64,000 bases of DNA from Uloborus plumipes (Eukaryota > Arthropoda > Arachnida > Araneae > Uloboridae). Below, one piece after another: positions 46,197-58,562 of this stretch; positions within the stretch are counted from its first letter, which is position 1, and each line of letters starts with the position of its first letter. The stretch covers positions 1-64,000 of the forward strand of contig JAXGGA010000075.1 of NCBI GenBank assembly GCA_038373865.1, in the 5' to 3' direction. The notes under the pieces are model-generated. The model searched no databases. It was not told the DNA's origin and saw only the letters and a program-made list of their open reading frames with translations. The translations under genes were made by a program, and so were the position numbers.

Positions 46197-46842
46197 CAGG
46201 TACTAGAGCATCTACAATTGCCTTTTGGAGGGTGAGTGCTTGGACATAACAGTATTTTTATGGGTAAACTGTCATGCTAGGTTTTGAAACATGTGTTGAA
46301 ACATAAAGTTATGTTTGTGGACACTCAAAAAAAACCTCCTCGGCCTGGGATTTTTCTTTCACAGACGCCATTTTCAGCTTTCGGTGTTAGTTCAACCTAC
46401 CTCACATTGGTTAATATTGTAACGGTTAAGCTTGATGAAATGGATCAAAATAAAGAATAAAAGTATACTTAAATCTTAAATGGTTATTTAAAAGGAACTT
46501 TTCGTCATCAGTGGGAGCGCCCTTTGTAGCCTCAATCAATGGCTATAATTGCACAAATAGCAAAAATTTATACTCACACATATAGTTAGATGCGTGTGTG
46601 TCGGTGTAACCGGCAATGGTTGAGATCTCGTGCTCTTTACAATGACTGTTTTTCATATTAGGCGTTTTATATTACCGGCTGCTCATTTAAGGCACTTTTT
46701 AAAAATATCCTACGTGTATCTCAATCAATATGGCATACATTTATTTTAAAGTTTAGAAAGGGAGTAGAGATGCCATAAAATGAGCGGTTTAATGCAAATG
46801 AGCCCATGTTCATATAAATTTGTTGCATTCAAGACTGAATAG
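46197..46842. other. AT-rich spacer, nothing recognised
   Basis: No frame or repeat of note. Confidence 0.45.
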
Positions 46843-47180
46843 TAGGGGAAGACCGCCTATATTGGACCCCCTAAGAACAGGAGGCCCGTGTCGCTCAATG
46901 TGAAGCAAAACAAAAATACAAAATAGGGCATCGTAAGCTAAATTTAATCAGGAACCGCCCTAGGAGTTTATATTTTCTGAAAATATGAAAGTTATTTTTT
47001 AAAAAAATATTTTATAAAAAGTTGTAAAAGTCCAATTTAGGAATATATGCGCCTATATTGAACCATGCGCTTCCTAAATTGGACCGTACCAGAAAATCAT
47101 AGAATAATTTAAATTTGAACCAAGCAGCTTTTTACCAGGATTTGCAATAGAACTTCTTTTGCTTCGGCCTCACTTAGGTA

Positions 47181-48235
47181 GTGTTGATATACTCGCCGAT
47201 GGCATTTCATACTCTTAATCATGTTTTGCACTTCATCTCTATGACAAATATTGCAATAACAATTGTTTTGCGCAGTTTCTTGCTTCTTCTTGTATGACTT
47301 TTTCTGATCTATGCCTCTTTTCTATGGCTTTAGAATGATTGCTGAGATAGCGTTCCTTTTTGTTCTTTCTATTTTTTAGGCAAAGGTGATATGTGAGTCA
47401 GCTTTACAAAATCATCTTTTGATGAGAACTATACGCCGAGTCTGCTGAACTTATACTAATTTAAGTCGTTGCTAGTTCTTGTACATGATGTACAACTTAC
47501 ACCGAACATGTAACCTGTTCACTTTGAGTAGTTTTATCTGGACTACTTGCCTCTAATTCTACTGCAGCCAAGTCAATGTCATCAAGCACATGTCAATTGA
47601 TAGGCCAAACTCCTGTTCTTTGGTATCAACTCACAGTATTTGCCATAGCCTTGATTGCGGTTTGCCCATAAGAGTTACCAATAAGTTCTCCTAAGCGGCA
47701 GTGTTGATAAACTCACCGATGGCATTTCATGCACTTAATCATGTTTTCACTTCATCTCCATGGCAAATATTGCAATGACAATGGTTTTGTACAGTTTCTT
47801 GCTTCTTCTTGTGTGACTTTTTCTGTTCTATGCTTCTTTCATACGGCGTTAGAATTATTGCTGAGATAGCCTTCGTTTGGTTCCATATCTTTTTGAGCAA
47901 AGGTGATATGTGAGCCGGTTTTACAAAATCATAGTTAGAGTTGACAATCATGTTTTGATCCTCTGATTCTGCTAAACATGTACTAATTGAAGTCGTAGCT
48001 AGTTGTTGTACTGTACATGGTCTACAACTTACACCGAACATGTAGCCTGTTCACTTTGAGTTGTTTTATCTGGACTACTTACCTCTAACTCTGCTCCAGC
48101 CAAGTCAATGTCATTAAACACATGTCAATTAACAGGCCAAACTCCTGTTCTTTAGAATCACCTCACTGCATTTGCCATGGCTTTGATTGCGGTTTGACCA
48201 TAAGAGCTATCAAACAGTTCTCCTATGCGATATTG
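47181..48235 (-). repeat. 520-bp tandem duplication inside pogo copy 2
   Basis: GTGTTGATA...CTC.CCGATGGCATTTCAT occurs at 47181 and 47701. Each is followed by the same segment through AGTTTCTTGCTTCTTCTTGT, CTACAACTTACACCGAACAT and TTGATTGCGGTTTG. Divergence is visible, so the duplication is not very recent. It covers the end of the transposase gene. Confidence 0.85.
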
Positions 48236-48292
48236 GGTAATGAATCTCATTGGATGTTCTCGCATCCCTGTATCACATGCTCGATTAAAATA

Positions 48293-49121
48293 CACTCAGG
48301 CACATTGAAAATAGCGACCCAAGAAGAAAGCATTGGATTGAAATGAAATTTAATACACATAATGATACAGATGAGACATTCACTTGATCTCAAAATCAAG
48401 ACAATTGAACGAATACAGGGTGTGCAAGGACACAAATACAGAGCAACTTCAATAGCGCGTTAGACCACCTCTAGCTGCAATACATGCCGCCACACGGTCC
48501 GGCATTGAGTTGATTAGACGCCTGATGTTGTCCTGGGGGAGATGGACCCACAAATTTCTTACAGCCAACTCCAAATCACGCACAGAGTGACTCGGTGGCA
48601 TCTGACGTTTTAGCTGATCCCACACATGGGCTATAGGGGATAAGTCGGGGGAGCGGGCCGGCCATGGAAGAGTCTGAAAATGACGTAAGAAGTCTTGAGC
48701 AATTCTTGCTGTGTGCGGACGAGCATTATCTTGCTAGAAAATTGCCCTTGGGAGACCATTTAGGAAAGGTCCTACATGGAGTCGAAGAATATCATCAACG
48801 TAACGTTGGCCGGTTAAGTTTCCACGCATCACAATTAGATTGGACCGGCTATCATAGGATTTGGCCTCCCAGACCATTACACCAGCTGTGCGGGCAGTGT
48901 GACGTAGAACAATGTGGGAGGAATTGTACCGCTCACCTGGGCGCCTCCACACCCGTACACGGTTATCATCAGTCCCTAAAAAAACCGAGACTCATCACTA
49001 AACACAACTTTTTGCCAATCTGTGACATTCCACATTGATCTAGCTTGGCACTACTGTAGACGCAGTCGCTGATCAATCCGACGATTTGTTCTTGGGTCGC
49101 TATTTTCAATGTGCCTGAGTG
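48293..49121 (-). mobile_element. Tc1-like element, 829 bp, deletion derivative
   Basis: Perfect 33-bp inverted ends (start CACTCAGGCACATTGAAAAT; 48293-48325 and 49089-49121) are flanked by TA on both sides (48291-48292, 49122-49123). Pogo copy 1 has the uninterrupted site near 26755-26790 (CTACATATTTTAATCGAGCATG). Full-length Tc1 elements are about 1.3-1.7 kb; here the 5' half of the gene is missing. Confidence 0.95.
48449..49070 (-). pseudogene. Tc1-like transposase, N-terminus deleted
   Basis: On the minus strand: WNVTDWQKVVFSDESRF contains the first catalytic Asp. A frameshift in an A/T run near 48976-48983 follows. Then VRVWRRPGERYNSSHIVLRH, GVMVWEAKSYDSRSNLIVMR and GQRYVDDILRLHVGPFLNGL. 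A stop replaces the residue before QDNARPHTA (second Asp). SPDLSPIAHVWDQLKRQMPP follows, where the usual catalytic Glu (SPIEH) is Ala. The reading ends with RVAACIAARGGLTRY and a stop at 48449. By my count 32 residues separate the second Asp from the Ala. The helix-turn-helix DNA-binding half is gone. The product cannot be active. Confidence 0.9.
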
Positions 49122-50340
49122 TATCTAGACAGAGACTGAATAAAGACCACATCTACTTGCATGGTGTGCTTAAAGAGAAAGCATTATTATATCGTTCTCC
49201 TTAGCTAAGTTTATTGATCAATGTTCTTTATGTAAGTGCTGTGACTATTCATTAAGAGAAAGACAATCTTTTTACATTGCTTGGCCTAACGGTTTTAATG
49301 AAATGTTGTATCAGTGTGTGGATTATCGTTTATGATCCAACCTTTTTTGAATGAGCATATTGCACACCAGGGGATATTTTTATGATAATATCATACATGG
49401 AACTAAATCGTTTGAAAATAAACATGGGAAGGTGGGGGGACTAGCAATTCTGTTGCACTTATGCAGCAAATAGCCAGAGTGTTTCTACCACGTTCACCAC
49501 TCATTACTGCTCCAACCTGGTGTTTACCTTTATACGTCAATATATTTTGGGGCTCTTAGACAGTGAAAAGACCAGCTTCATCTACATTGAATATTTTAGT
49601 AGCATATAAATTGTTTCTTTTTAAAATCTTTTAGAACATATCGAAGAATTTCATATTTTTCTCTCGGTAAACCAGCATAAATTTTATTTCAGTTAATAAC
49701 TCTGTTTATGAAACGGCAGCTTAATGGATGAAGAGAAAAAACAACATACATTTTAAGAAGTTGCAGCTTCTAGAAAATGTGCTTGATGAAAAAGTTTAAA
49801 TGAATATCGTGAATAGGTGTTAAAGTATGTTTAAAATATTTTTAACTACGCTATTAAATCAGATGAGTCATTTATTTTACGTTACGATTAATAAAAAGTC
49901 TTGTTTAAAATCATATTCTTAAATTGGACCACCGGTCCAATATAGGAAATTTTTTTCGGTCCAATAAAGGAAAACACGCCATTTTTTATTCTTCAGCTTA
50001 TTGCTCTGTCAAAAATAATCACAATCGCGTATGTTAATACATAGATGTAATCCTTATTAAACACAGATCATCATGGTACAACAGCAGTTTACCTCAGTTT
50101 ACAAGCGTTAGTACTATCTTACTAGATACAAGTCCGAGAAATAAGATCATACTCGTTTTCAACATAAATCATGCCGTAACTCACGCTACGCAGTTCGAAG
50201 ACTGGTAAAACTTCATACACATTGATTTTATTCCTAAAACTTTATATTTCTACCGTTAAAGTGTAGCATAGATCTCTGTACTAGATTTTAAGCCCGAGGT
50301 CCAATTTAAGCAGTGGTCCAATATAAGCGGTCTTCCCCTA

Positions 50341-51662
50341 TTCAGTTGTTGTACATGGGGACAACTGCGTTACTGACGGAGTAGAATAACAATTTCCTAC
50401 TAAAACATGAATTTTTATTGGACAACTTTTCATTGACATAACCTTAGAAACATGATCTTTAGTGTCAGAAAAAAAAAAAGCTATCGGCAATTTTGATATC
50501 ATAATCTTTCTTTAGGAAGTAAATTATCTATTTTAGTCCTTACCTGAAAAAAAATTATTAGCCCTATTAAGAAAATGAAACAAACATACATTTAACGTTT
50601 TATACATCAGTTTATCTTTTTTTTCCACAAATTTTAATGAATGCTTCATAAAAATAACTTATCCCAATTCCGATTGTATAGCGAAATAAAAAGCTGGGAA
50701 AAGTAAGTGAATGTGAGGCAAAGTAAAATGGTGAAATATTTACTCTCTTCCTAGAGGCACATATCTCGTAATATTTTTACTATGTCCTAATGCATGTAGT
50801 ATACTCTATTCAGAAAAAAAAATTCTGAAGATTAAAATGTACGATAGTGCAAGAAATTTTCGAAAGTTGATACTGGTATTTCAATATTTTGTTGAAAGTC
50901 AGAAATTAGTTTTGTTGTTATAAAATGATAAAGTTCTTGCTATTAACATTTTTAATATTAATTGAGACCTATTAAATATTCGGTGCAGTATTTATTTATT
51001 AAACATTAAGCTGATTTTCATTTTAAATGTTTTGTTCAATTAGTTAAGCGCGTGCTGTGAAAAATGAAATAGTTCACTTTGTTTACTTATTCAATAATTT
51101 ATTAAATCGCGTACATATTCGCTTATTAATTAATTCAGTTACTTTCCTTCGTTAAGAAAGTCACTTTTTTATTTATTCATTCTCTTGTTTTCTTAATAAT
51201 TCGCTATATTTATTCGTTTATTGTTTCATTTTCTATCAATTTGTTCATTCATACTTTAATTTACCTTTTCATTTGTTCAAAATATTTTAATGATCAATTT
51301 TTCGAAAGCACAAATTTAATGCCTAAAATGCAAAATGTTTCAATGCCAGTTTGATAATCAAATACGTTGTTCTTACTTCTTTTACTATAATTTCAAAACA
51401 AATTTCGAATTTGTTCTTTTGGAAAATGGTAAGTTATCTAAACTATTTCACTTGGCTCAGATTCTCCTTACTGTACTATTTTACCAGAAATTACCCAAAA
51501 CAAAAGCATATCAAAATATCAACTTAAAAATAATCAAAATCCGTGTATAATTATGATATAATATAGCCTTGAGAAAAACTAAAAAATTGAACTGTTCATT
51601 TAGAAAAATAGATGTTGTAGTATTCAAATAAGTTTGAATTGAAAAATTTTCAAAAATATGTC
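50341..51662. other. AT-rich spacer
   Basis: No gene recognised. 51040-51290 is a decayed TTAATTAATTCA/TTTATTCATTC-type tetranucleotide stretch. A 71-codon frame at 51335-51550 has no motif. Confidence 0.5.
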
Positions 51663-51666
51663 TTAA

Positions 51667-52076
51667 CCCTTTAAGCGGTTTGCCCGTACGGTGTACGTGC
51701 TACCCGAAATTGGCCTCATCTGGTTTGCCCGTACGGCGTACGGGCATCGATATTTTCAGATTTCCTTTTCTGGTTTTCCCGAACTGTTCGGAAAATTGTA
51801 AACCTCAAAATTCACAGTAAGTGTGAGAGAAATTTTTGCATAATTTGTAAACCATTTATTACTGCATGCAGAATGTACTTGAAAAAAACAAATATTTCGG
51901 GATTTTGTGACCAAAATTGTAAAATAAAAAATATTGTAAAAGCATTGAAAACGAAAAAAAAAAAAATTTTAATTCTTTATATTCTTATTCTGTTAAGTAT
52001 GGTACTTAACTATATGCAAAAAAAAATATGCCTTTTTTGGAAGCATTTCTGGTAAAATAATTGACCGCTTAAATTG
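51667..52076 (+). mobile_element. piggyBac-type MITE, copy 2
   Basis: CCCTTTAAGCGG at the left is flanked by TTAA (51663-51666). The right end is mutated (CCGCTTAAATTG) but still followed by TTAA (52077-52080). Sequence is close to copy 1 at 34677-35075 in direct orientation, with slightly longer A-runs. Confidence 0.9.
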
Positions 52077-52080
52077 TTAA

Positions 52081-54433
52081 ACACAGAATGCATTTCACAC
52101 AGAAAATAAAAAATATAAAGCTGTAAGTAATGCGTAACATTGGTGTAAAACTAAACTCTTTGTTTAGTTTTAAAATAAGTGACATGCAAAATTTTATGGC
52201 ACTTTTTTCATATTTAAGCCATTTTACGTATCTTTGAAATAAATATATAAATATATGTATATTCTTAAACTAAAATCGACTCAATAATTTTACTTTTTGA
52301 AATCGTGATCACAAAAATGAACATGAAAATAACTTACAAAATATATTTCAAAAACCAATAAACAAAGCAGTCTCAGTCTTTAACAATAAACTTGTTCATC
52401 TAAAATAAAACACAATACATTACGACTTAAATGAATCAAATTACGAACAAAAAGAACAAAGAAAACTTTTTAGAGGAAAATGATCTTCAGAGTCTTAAAA
52501 AATTTAAGCAATAAAAGTTGCTTCGATGTAATTACTATTGCAAAAAACTAAAACCTAAATCATAAAGAAAGCTGTCACAATAAATTAGTATTTTATCCAG
52601 AGAATGAAAAATGGATTTTTTTTCCTCGCAGTGCTTTTCGTCTTCACAAAAATTTTCCATCAGAAAAGTCAGCGCCCAGAGAAGGCGAACGGTCAAGGGG
52701 CCGCTTTAAATCTGGAAAATTTCTTTGACACACACATCGGATTATCGCGTCTGATTCGAAAACTTTTATTTGAAACTTAGAAATTTTTTTGACAGTTTTC
52801 GGAAGACCGTTACTCGTAACTTGTTTTGAAGTTTGGCGTTTCACTGCGTTTTAGGTTTAGGATTTTACGGAGAAAGGCACATTGACAAGTGATGTTCTTA
52901 AAAGCAATTTCTTATGAACTTAATTCATTTCATTTTTTTTACAATTATAAAAGAATAATCTTTCTAAATGTGTGCTCTATGTTGAATAAATAGATGATTG
53001 TAGAATTCAAGACCCCGGTGCAGGAAGGGAACACAACTCCACTTTTGCAGATTTCGTGTTTTACACTGAAATGTACGAAGAAAAAATTATCTTTCATTGT
53101 GTGCAAGAACTTGGCCCCTAAAATATCCTATAAAAAATTGAAGAAAACATTATATATTTTTTGCATTACTTTAAAACAAAAATGCTGTTTATCACAAAAC
53201 TCGTGTTGCTTTCTTACGAAACCAAATATTATAAGAATTTCGTTTGTGCTTAATGTTAAACGCTTTCCGACATTTCAAATTTTCAGTGTTCTAATAACCG
53301 AACATGAAGTTGAGAAATATTTTTGATGTATTGAATCTTTTCATAAGTTCTTCATGTAAAACACTTACCGTTTTGTGAAATTTTGTGCATGAATTATTGA
53401 ATTTTAGAGAGATTTAAACTAAAATTAAAAATAGGGTGATTATGTTTTCTTACGTGTTCTTTCTCAAAAACACTTAATAGATTTAGGCTTCTTTCAAAAG
53501 AAATATATACTAGAAATTTGCATACATTCGAATTAAACATGAATTATAAATGTTTCAATATAATTATACTTCTTCTAAACTATACGCTATCTGGTCAAAA
53601 TTTGTAGAGATATTTGTATGCAAATGGTTATACAATTGTAAAAGAACTGCTTTAACGCCTCTGAAAATGTTTTTCTTTCATTCGTTTTATTTATGTATTT
53701 ATTTTTTAGTTTTATTGTTTTATTCAGATGGAATGATAAATATACGGATAAAAAGTTTCAAAGTACAATAGTTTTATCTCTAAAGTGCCATTTGTGCTAA
53801 TTTCAGTTTCACAAAACACATTTAAATTAGCATATGAAAAATTCCACGCCAAAGCCAAATTTTTAGAGCACACGAAAGAAGAAAATATAGACCAAAATAA
53901 TTAAAAGCTGTATTGGATTTTTTTTATGATTTAATTATCCGAAATCTATGTTGAAAATTTTGTGTGAATTACTTAATTTTTAAAAAATATATACTTTTTG
54001 CCTAATGTAATGTTAAAAAGTTCAACCTTAGCGATTAAATTTTACATGAAAATTATTCTCTAAGCAGGTATATATTTATACAAAAAAAGTAAATAAAAGT
54101 ACAAATACTTGTTTCTACAATAAAATCTATGAAAAGCTCATTTGGTACAATGTTCCAAAAAGTTAAAGTAACATTGCGTCTAGCTGTAACACAAATAAGT
54201 CAAGTAAAGTAGAGGTATAACAAAGACAGAAACTAGAAAAGGGAAAGTTTCCTAATGTGCTTGTCGATAGATTCCTGAAAGCTATGTTATGGACAGACTT
54301 AGTTAAAACAGAAATGGTGATTTTCCCATGCTATGCTAATAGTTTCTCTCTATCTCTCTTATATGTGTGTGTGTGTATGCGGTACAGCGCAAAAGACTGG
54401 ATAAAATATGATACACATGAAGATAAATGTTCT
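52081..54433. other. AT-rich spacer
   Basis: Frames at 52994-53326 (110 codons, Lys/Phe/Cys-rich) and 53550-53771 have no known motif. The patch 52640-52850 is a little GC-richer with a 66-codon reverse frame, unrecognised. A TG microsatellite of about 7 units lies near 54364. Confidence 0.45.
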
Positions 54434-54435
54434 TA

Positions 54436-55050
54436 AGGGTCATTCCATAGTGACTAACATAACATTCAGAGCTGATTTTGTAACCGTTTTTACTTGTAAC
54501 TTAAAGGATAAAAAAATTTTTGTTATGCTGGTGGATTTACAATGGACATGGGATCTATGTATCATGTCTGCTAAGAATTAAAAAAAAAATTACTGACAGT
54601 AGATATTTTTTCAACCAAAATAGCAGCGTGACTAACGTAACAAATTTTGCAACCCTGAAAATTAATGCTCATGTTGTAAGACAAAAATTTCTGAAAGTTA
54701 AGCAAGTGTTAAAAATTGAATGATATATTTGAAAATGTGTAAAGTTGGCTTTTAAAAACATAAAACACATTTATTAAATCTTAATTTTTTTAGTCTTAAG
54801 TGTCACTTTAACTCAAAATGGAGTGTGACTAACGCAACGCGACTAACTTAACCATCAAATAATAAAGCAGTAAACACACTACAAATTATTTATTATGGCT
54901 AATCTCAGTGATAATTACAATAAATTTTTCAATTTTTTAAACTTCTGATGTTGTGTGATTTTTATTTATTTATTTATTTTTTGATACTTTTTTTCACTTC
55001 GGCATTTTTTTTTTCTTCGGCTGTGGGTGATATTTCTATGGAATGACCCT
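54436..55050. mobile_element. Small relative of the 16.4-18.4 kb element
   Basis: Inverted ends AGGGTCATTCCATAG and CTATGGAATGACCCT, with TA immediately outside on both sides. The internal word GTGACTAACGTAAC and variants occur four times (near 54450, 54631, 54825, 54839). It matches GTAACTTACGTTAC at 11 of 14 positions, and the ends are similar to AGGGCAATTCCA, so both elements look like one superfamily. 615 bp; the 67-codon frame inside is not recognised. Confidence 0.75.
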
Positions 55051-55052
55051 TA

Positions 55053-56661
55053 GCCTAACCTGCACAGAACAGATGTAGATAAAATACGAGAAAAAAAATC
55101 ATCAAAAATTGTAATTTGAGAGATATGAAAAACAAGGCATAAAAAAGATACTTCTTCGTAAAGAATTTTAAAGGAGAAGAAAAATAAAATGAACAGTTGA
55201 TATGGAACTCTACTAAGTTCCTCGGATTGTACATGAATGTAAACAAATTTCTGTCGTCATGATAAAGCATTGATAGCAAGTGTTATTCACGTGTTAATTA
55301 TTTATTTAACATATTATAATTGTATTACTAAACAAATTACAAATTTTAGTTTTTCCAGTTTAAAGATTACAACCTTCTTTAAGATCTCTAAATAGAATCA
55401 TTAGTGCATTATCTTTTGCCAAATTGTTTCGACAGAAAAAAAAACTTCCATTTTCATGATAAATAAATCCAAAATTGCAATTAATTCAACTATGCTTCGC
55501 TTAAAATGTATTTATAGATTTTTTTTTTTCAAATAAATTGCTGATTTCCGGATTAAAAACTTTTCTATTTATGATCCTTTTACTTCTCCCACTAAATGAA
55601 AAATAAAATGTTTTCTGAAGAACTTAGTTTAAGAGCAGGTACCTTCTATAATTCCTCATGAAAAGTAATCGGAAAAAGTTTCAGAAAAGAAAATAAATTC
55701 CGACTAAAATCATTTCATCCTAAATGTAATAAGAAAGCTAAGTCTAACATCGGGCAACACTAGTGGAAAGTTATTAATCTCTAGAAAACCACAATTTAGC
55801 GATTTACCGTTCCTAAAAACCAATAAATAAAGTAAAGGTACAGACACACGCACTTTGCACAGTGAAAAAGTTTTATTTCTTCTTTTTTTTAGGTCTTATG
55901 AGAAAAATACATTGCTGGGAGTTGAAAGTTACAAGCCGTACGTACTAGACAAGGACAAGACAGTTTTAGAACAGCAAATGTTTCTCCTAAGACCAAACCG
56001 GAAGAAAATCAAAACAAATAATTCTTTGGGAACTCACCTTTAATCTGGGATTTTGACGGAAAAGTAATATTGTTTGGTTTTTCTTGGGAACTATAAAATC
56101 CACTTTACAGATAATTCCCCTAATATTTTTTTTTTATATTTCACACTAGAGAACGCAGGCATTCCACTGCTCTTGGTCCTCCCCATAATCCAATCCTGTT
56201 CTTTTGAGTGTGATCAGAACTCGGAAAAAATATGCATTCAGAATTTCCCCTGAGGCGAACTAATATCAGTAAAATTCAGTAATTAAAGTAATCGCTTCAT
56301 TTGTGCATGTCATAAGAGGGTACTCAACTTGCGCCATGTTAACCTGGAAGTCCATGTTATAAATACCTAATTTTATGTACAACATGTCGAAAATAAAATG
56401 TCAGCTCTGTGGAGAATAGTCTATTTGGCGAAATTTACATATTGGTAAACTACCAATATATCCATATAAAAGTGTTTGTGAATTAATGACAGAACTAAAA
56501 CAAGGTCAAGGCCATCTAGTATTGAAAATGTAACGTAGAATATGCTCTAAGGTTTCCCTTAACACACATAAAGAAACAGCAAATTTTGTTAAACATATTA
56601 ACTATGCAGATTTTTAGTGTAGTGTATTATATCTCAAGGATAATTATATTTGACGTTTATC
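55053..56661. other. AT-rich spacer, nothing recognised
   Basis: Frames 55055-55279 (minus) and 55855-56043 (plus) are without motif. Confidence 0.5.
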
Positions 56662-56662
56662 A

Positions 56663-57686
56663 TCTACTTATATTAAAAACTGAGTATCTTTCTAACTATC
56701 TTTCTTTCTAACTATCTTTCTTTCTAACTATCTTTCTTTCTAACTATCTTTCTTTCTAACTATCTTTCTATGTCACGCTTCTTTCTCCTGAACGCCAATG
56801 AACTGAAAGTCGAGCCAGGTACCGATAGATAGGTAATTTTTCAAGCTTCATTAGTTTCAATTCATATAATTATACGATTTTAATTAGCGAAGATATCAAT
56901 TAATAAGTGGTCAAATTTAAAGCGATTAAGCCTAATAAATGATTAAATATGAAAGCCATTGTTGCATTGCAAAACGTGGTTGCCATGAAACAGTGATAAA
57001 AATGATAATGCGAATTTTGAATGAAGGCTTAACTAAATCAAACACGAAACTCATAAGCGGGCGACTAAGGCAGGAATTCAAGTGAAACACGGACGATCGC
57101 AACTCACCAATGCAATCGCAAATTCCCAAATTTGGATTCAAGTGAAACGAATTCACTTGAATTCGACTTCCAGTAGCGATGGCAATTTGCGATCGCCTCG
57201 AAGCGATTGCAATGGTGTTTCACTTGAATTCCTGCCTTACATAGTATTTTTATCGCTAGCTACTTGTAATATTTTGAAACATTCATTTGTTGAAGAGCCA
57301 TCTACTTATATTAAAAACTGAGTATCAATGTCTGCTTTTTCTCCTTTGAGCGAGCTGAACTTACTGAAACTTTCCTCACCATCTTGAAGACGCGAAGCAT
57401 CTCAATAATTCGAATGATTTTTTTTATATAGGAAAAAAGTAAAGGCGTGAAGCGCCTGTAAGCGAGCCGCCTTGGCGGGGAGTAGTTTCTTTAAATTTTT
57501 TTCTCACTACTTTCAGGGCACGAAGTGCCCGTGCAACGCCGGGCCACGTGCGTGGTATGTCTTGAAATCGAATGAACATTAAATTATATCAAATAATATA
57601 ACTTCAGAATGAGGTAAAAGTTAGAGAGGGGGGACGTTATGCATCAACATGCCGCAGGAAGCTAATCTAGCTGCCCTGGCAGCTAG
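56663..57686 (+). mobile_element. Composite Helitron D
   Basis: Starts TCTACTTATATTAAAAACTG at 56663 after host A (56662) and ends with the hairpin CTAGCTGCCCTGGCAGCTAG (57667-57686) before T. A second identical 5' end is at 57301, also after A. An older 3' hairpin GCCCGTGCAACGCCGGGC is at 57527-57544, about 140 bp before the final one. This is the plus-strand counterpart of 38914-39939 in different flanks. It carries the palindromic MITE 57068-57237 and lacks the hAT MITE. Confidence 0.8.
57068..57237. mobile_element. 170-bp palindromic MITE
   Basis: Perfect 23-bp inverted ends starting AGGCAGGAATTCAAGTGAAA, flanked by TA (57066-57067, 57238-57239). Helitron C at 39561-39570 has the empty site (GACTTACATA in reverse), differing by one T. 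The terminal word ATTCAAGTGAAAC is repeated inside as a second hairpin (57136-57163), and GCGATCGC/GCAATCGC words also pair. No coding. Confidence 0.9.
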
Positions 57687-57687
57687 T

Positions 57688-58561
57688 ACTAAATAATTCT
57701 TGACATCTGCGTACATAAACTTAATGTTAAACCACTAATGAATTATTAATGCAACGAAAAACCACGTAGCTTTATCATTTCTTTATCTGATGTTTCCGTG
57801 AAATCAGGTCATTTTAAAATAAAGAAAGCAGATGTGGTTTTATTTTCAACGCGTTAAGAAAAGTTCTTATTGAAAAAGTTGAGAGAAAGAAATCTATGTA
57901 GAATACAAGATCGTTTATTGGCAATGCAGCAATAATAGTTGAAGATGCAGTAAAACTCTCGTTCGCGAAAACTCAAAATATTAGAAGTTTAAATCGCTAA
58001 ATAGCGAAAAATGAAGAAAGATGATATTTACTGAAATATGAATGAAATAAAAAATCAAAGTAAATAAAACACTGTTTGTCAAGAAAATTAACAACTAATC
58101 CATTACTTACGCTTATTTTTCATTTTACTCAAAGTTATGTAGTTTTAACTCTATGGTTTTTAGTATACATACAGGATGACCATAGTTAAACGATTCCGCT
58201 CTAAAGTTGCCTCCTACAGACGAAGCTACTGCTCAAAAATTTACATAACTTAGTTTAGAGCATCAATGAAGGGTTCGATGGCCGATTTCAGTTGCCCTTA
58301 GAGATGAACCGCGCTATGTAAAATATTTTTCGTATGTCTTTTTCGATTTCCTTAGGGCCCTTTATGTCGTTACGATATTTGCGATATGGTAAATTCACTA
58401 ATGGAATCATTGGGAATTTGTTTGAGCAAGAAGAATTTTCAAGAAATAATGAAGCATTTAACATGCATTAATGATAGTAATATAAATACACAAATTATAA
58501 CGGCACTCATCTTTAGCTACTGCCTGAAATCGCAGAATAAGAGGTTCTACAGTTTTACATT
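57688..58561. other. AT-rich spacer
   Basis: A 64-codon frame at 58386-58580 has mixed composition (MVNSLMESLGICLSKKNFQE) but no known motif and runs into the next Helitron end. Confidence 0.45.
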
Positions 58562-58562
58562 A

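Larger units (their letters stand above)
47181..49592 (-). pseudogene. pogo-like DDE transposase relic, interrupted
   Basis: On the minus strand, from about 49590 downward: NVDEAGLFTV (first Asp block), a stop, then LTYKGKHQVGAVMSGERGRN, TLAICCISATE, and later SHSTYIKD-type and VWPV blocks with the FNDIDLA region near 47590 and 48130. The C-terminal part is repeated by the 520-bp duplication. One copy stays open for 100 codons (47739-48041) and ends in PYERSIEQKKSHKKKQ and CNICHG, like the basic, Cys-containing tails of pogo/jerky-type proteins. Stops, frameshifts and the Tc1 insertion at 48293-49121 inactivate it. Confidence 0.7.
46845..50338 (-). mobile_element. pogo-like DNA transposon, copy 2 (inverted, interrupted)
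   Basis: Same ends as copy 1 (GGGGAAGACCGCCTATATTG), flanked by TA (46843-46844, 50339-50340). Opposite orientation: the GCCCGAGGTCCAATTTAAGC end lies on the right. It contains a 520-bp tandem duplication (47181-48235) and a Tc1 element (48293-49121). Minus these it is about 2.1 kb and keeps more of the transposase than copy 1. Confidence 0.85.

Noticed and set aside
48664..49038. 124-codon plus-strand frame
   Set aside because: It is antisense to the Tc1 transposase relic, whose minus-strand reading has the family's catalytic motifs.
52994..53326. 110-codon frame
   Set aside because: Composition is that of AT-rich spacer and no motif could be seen; not supported as a gene.
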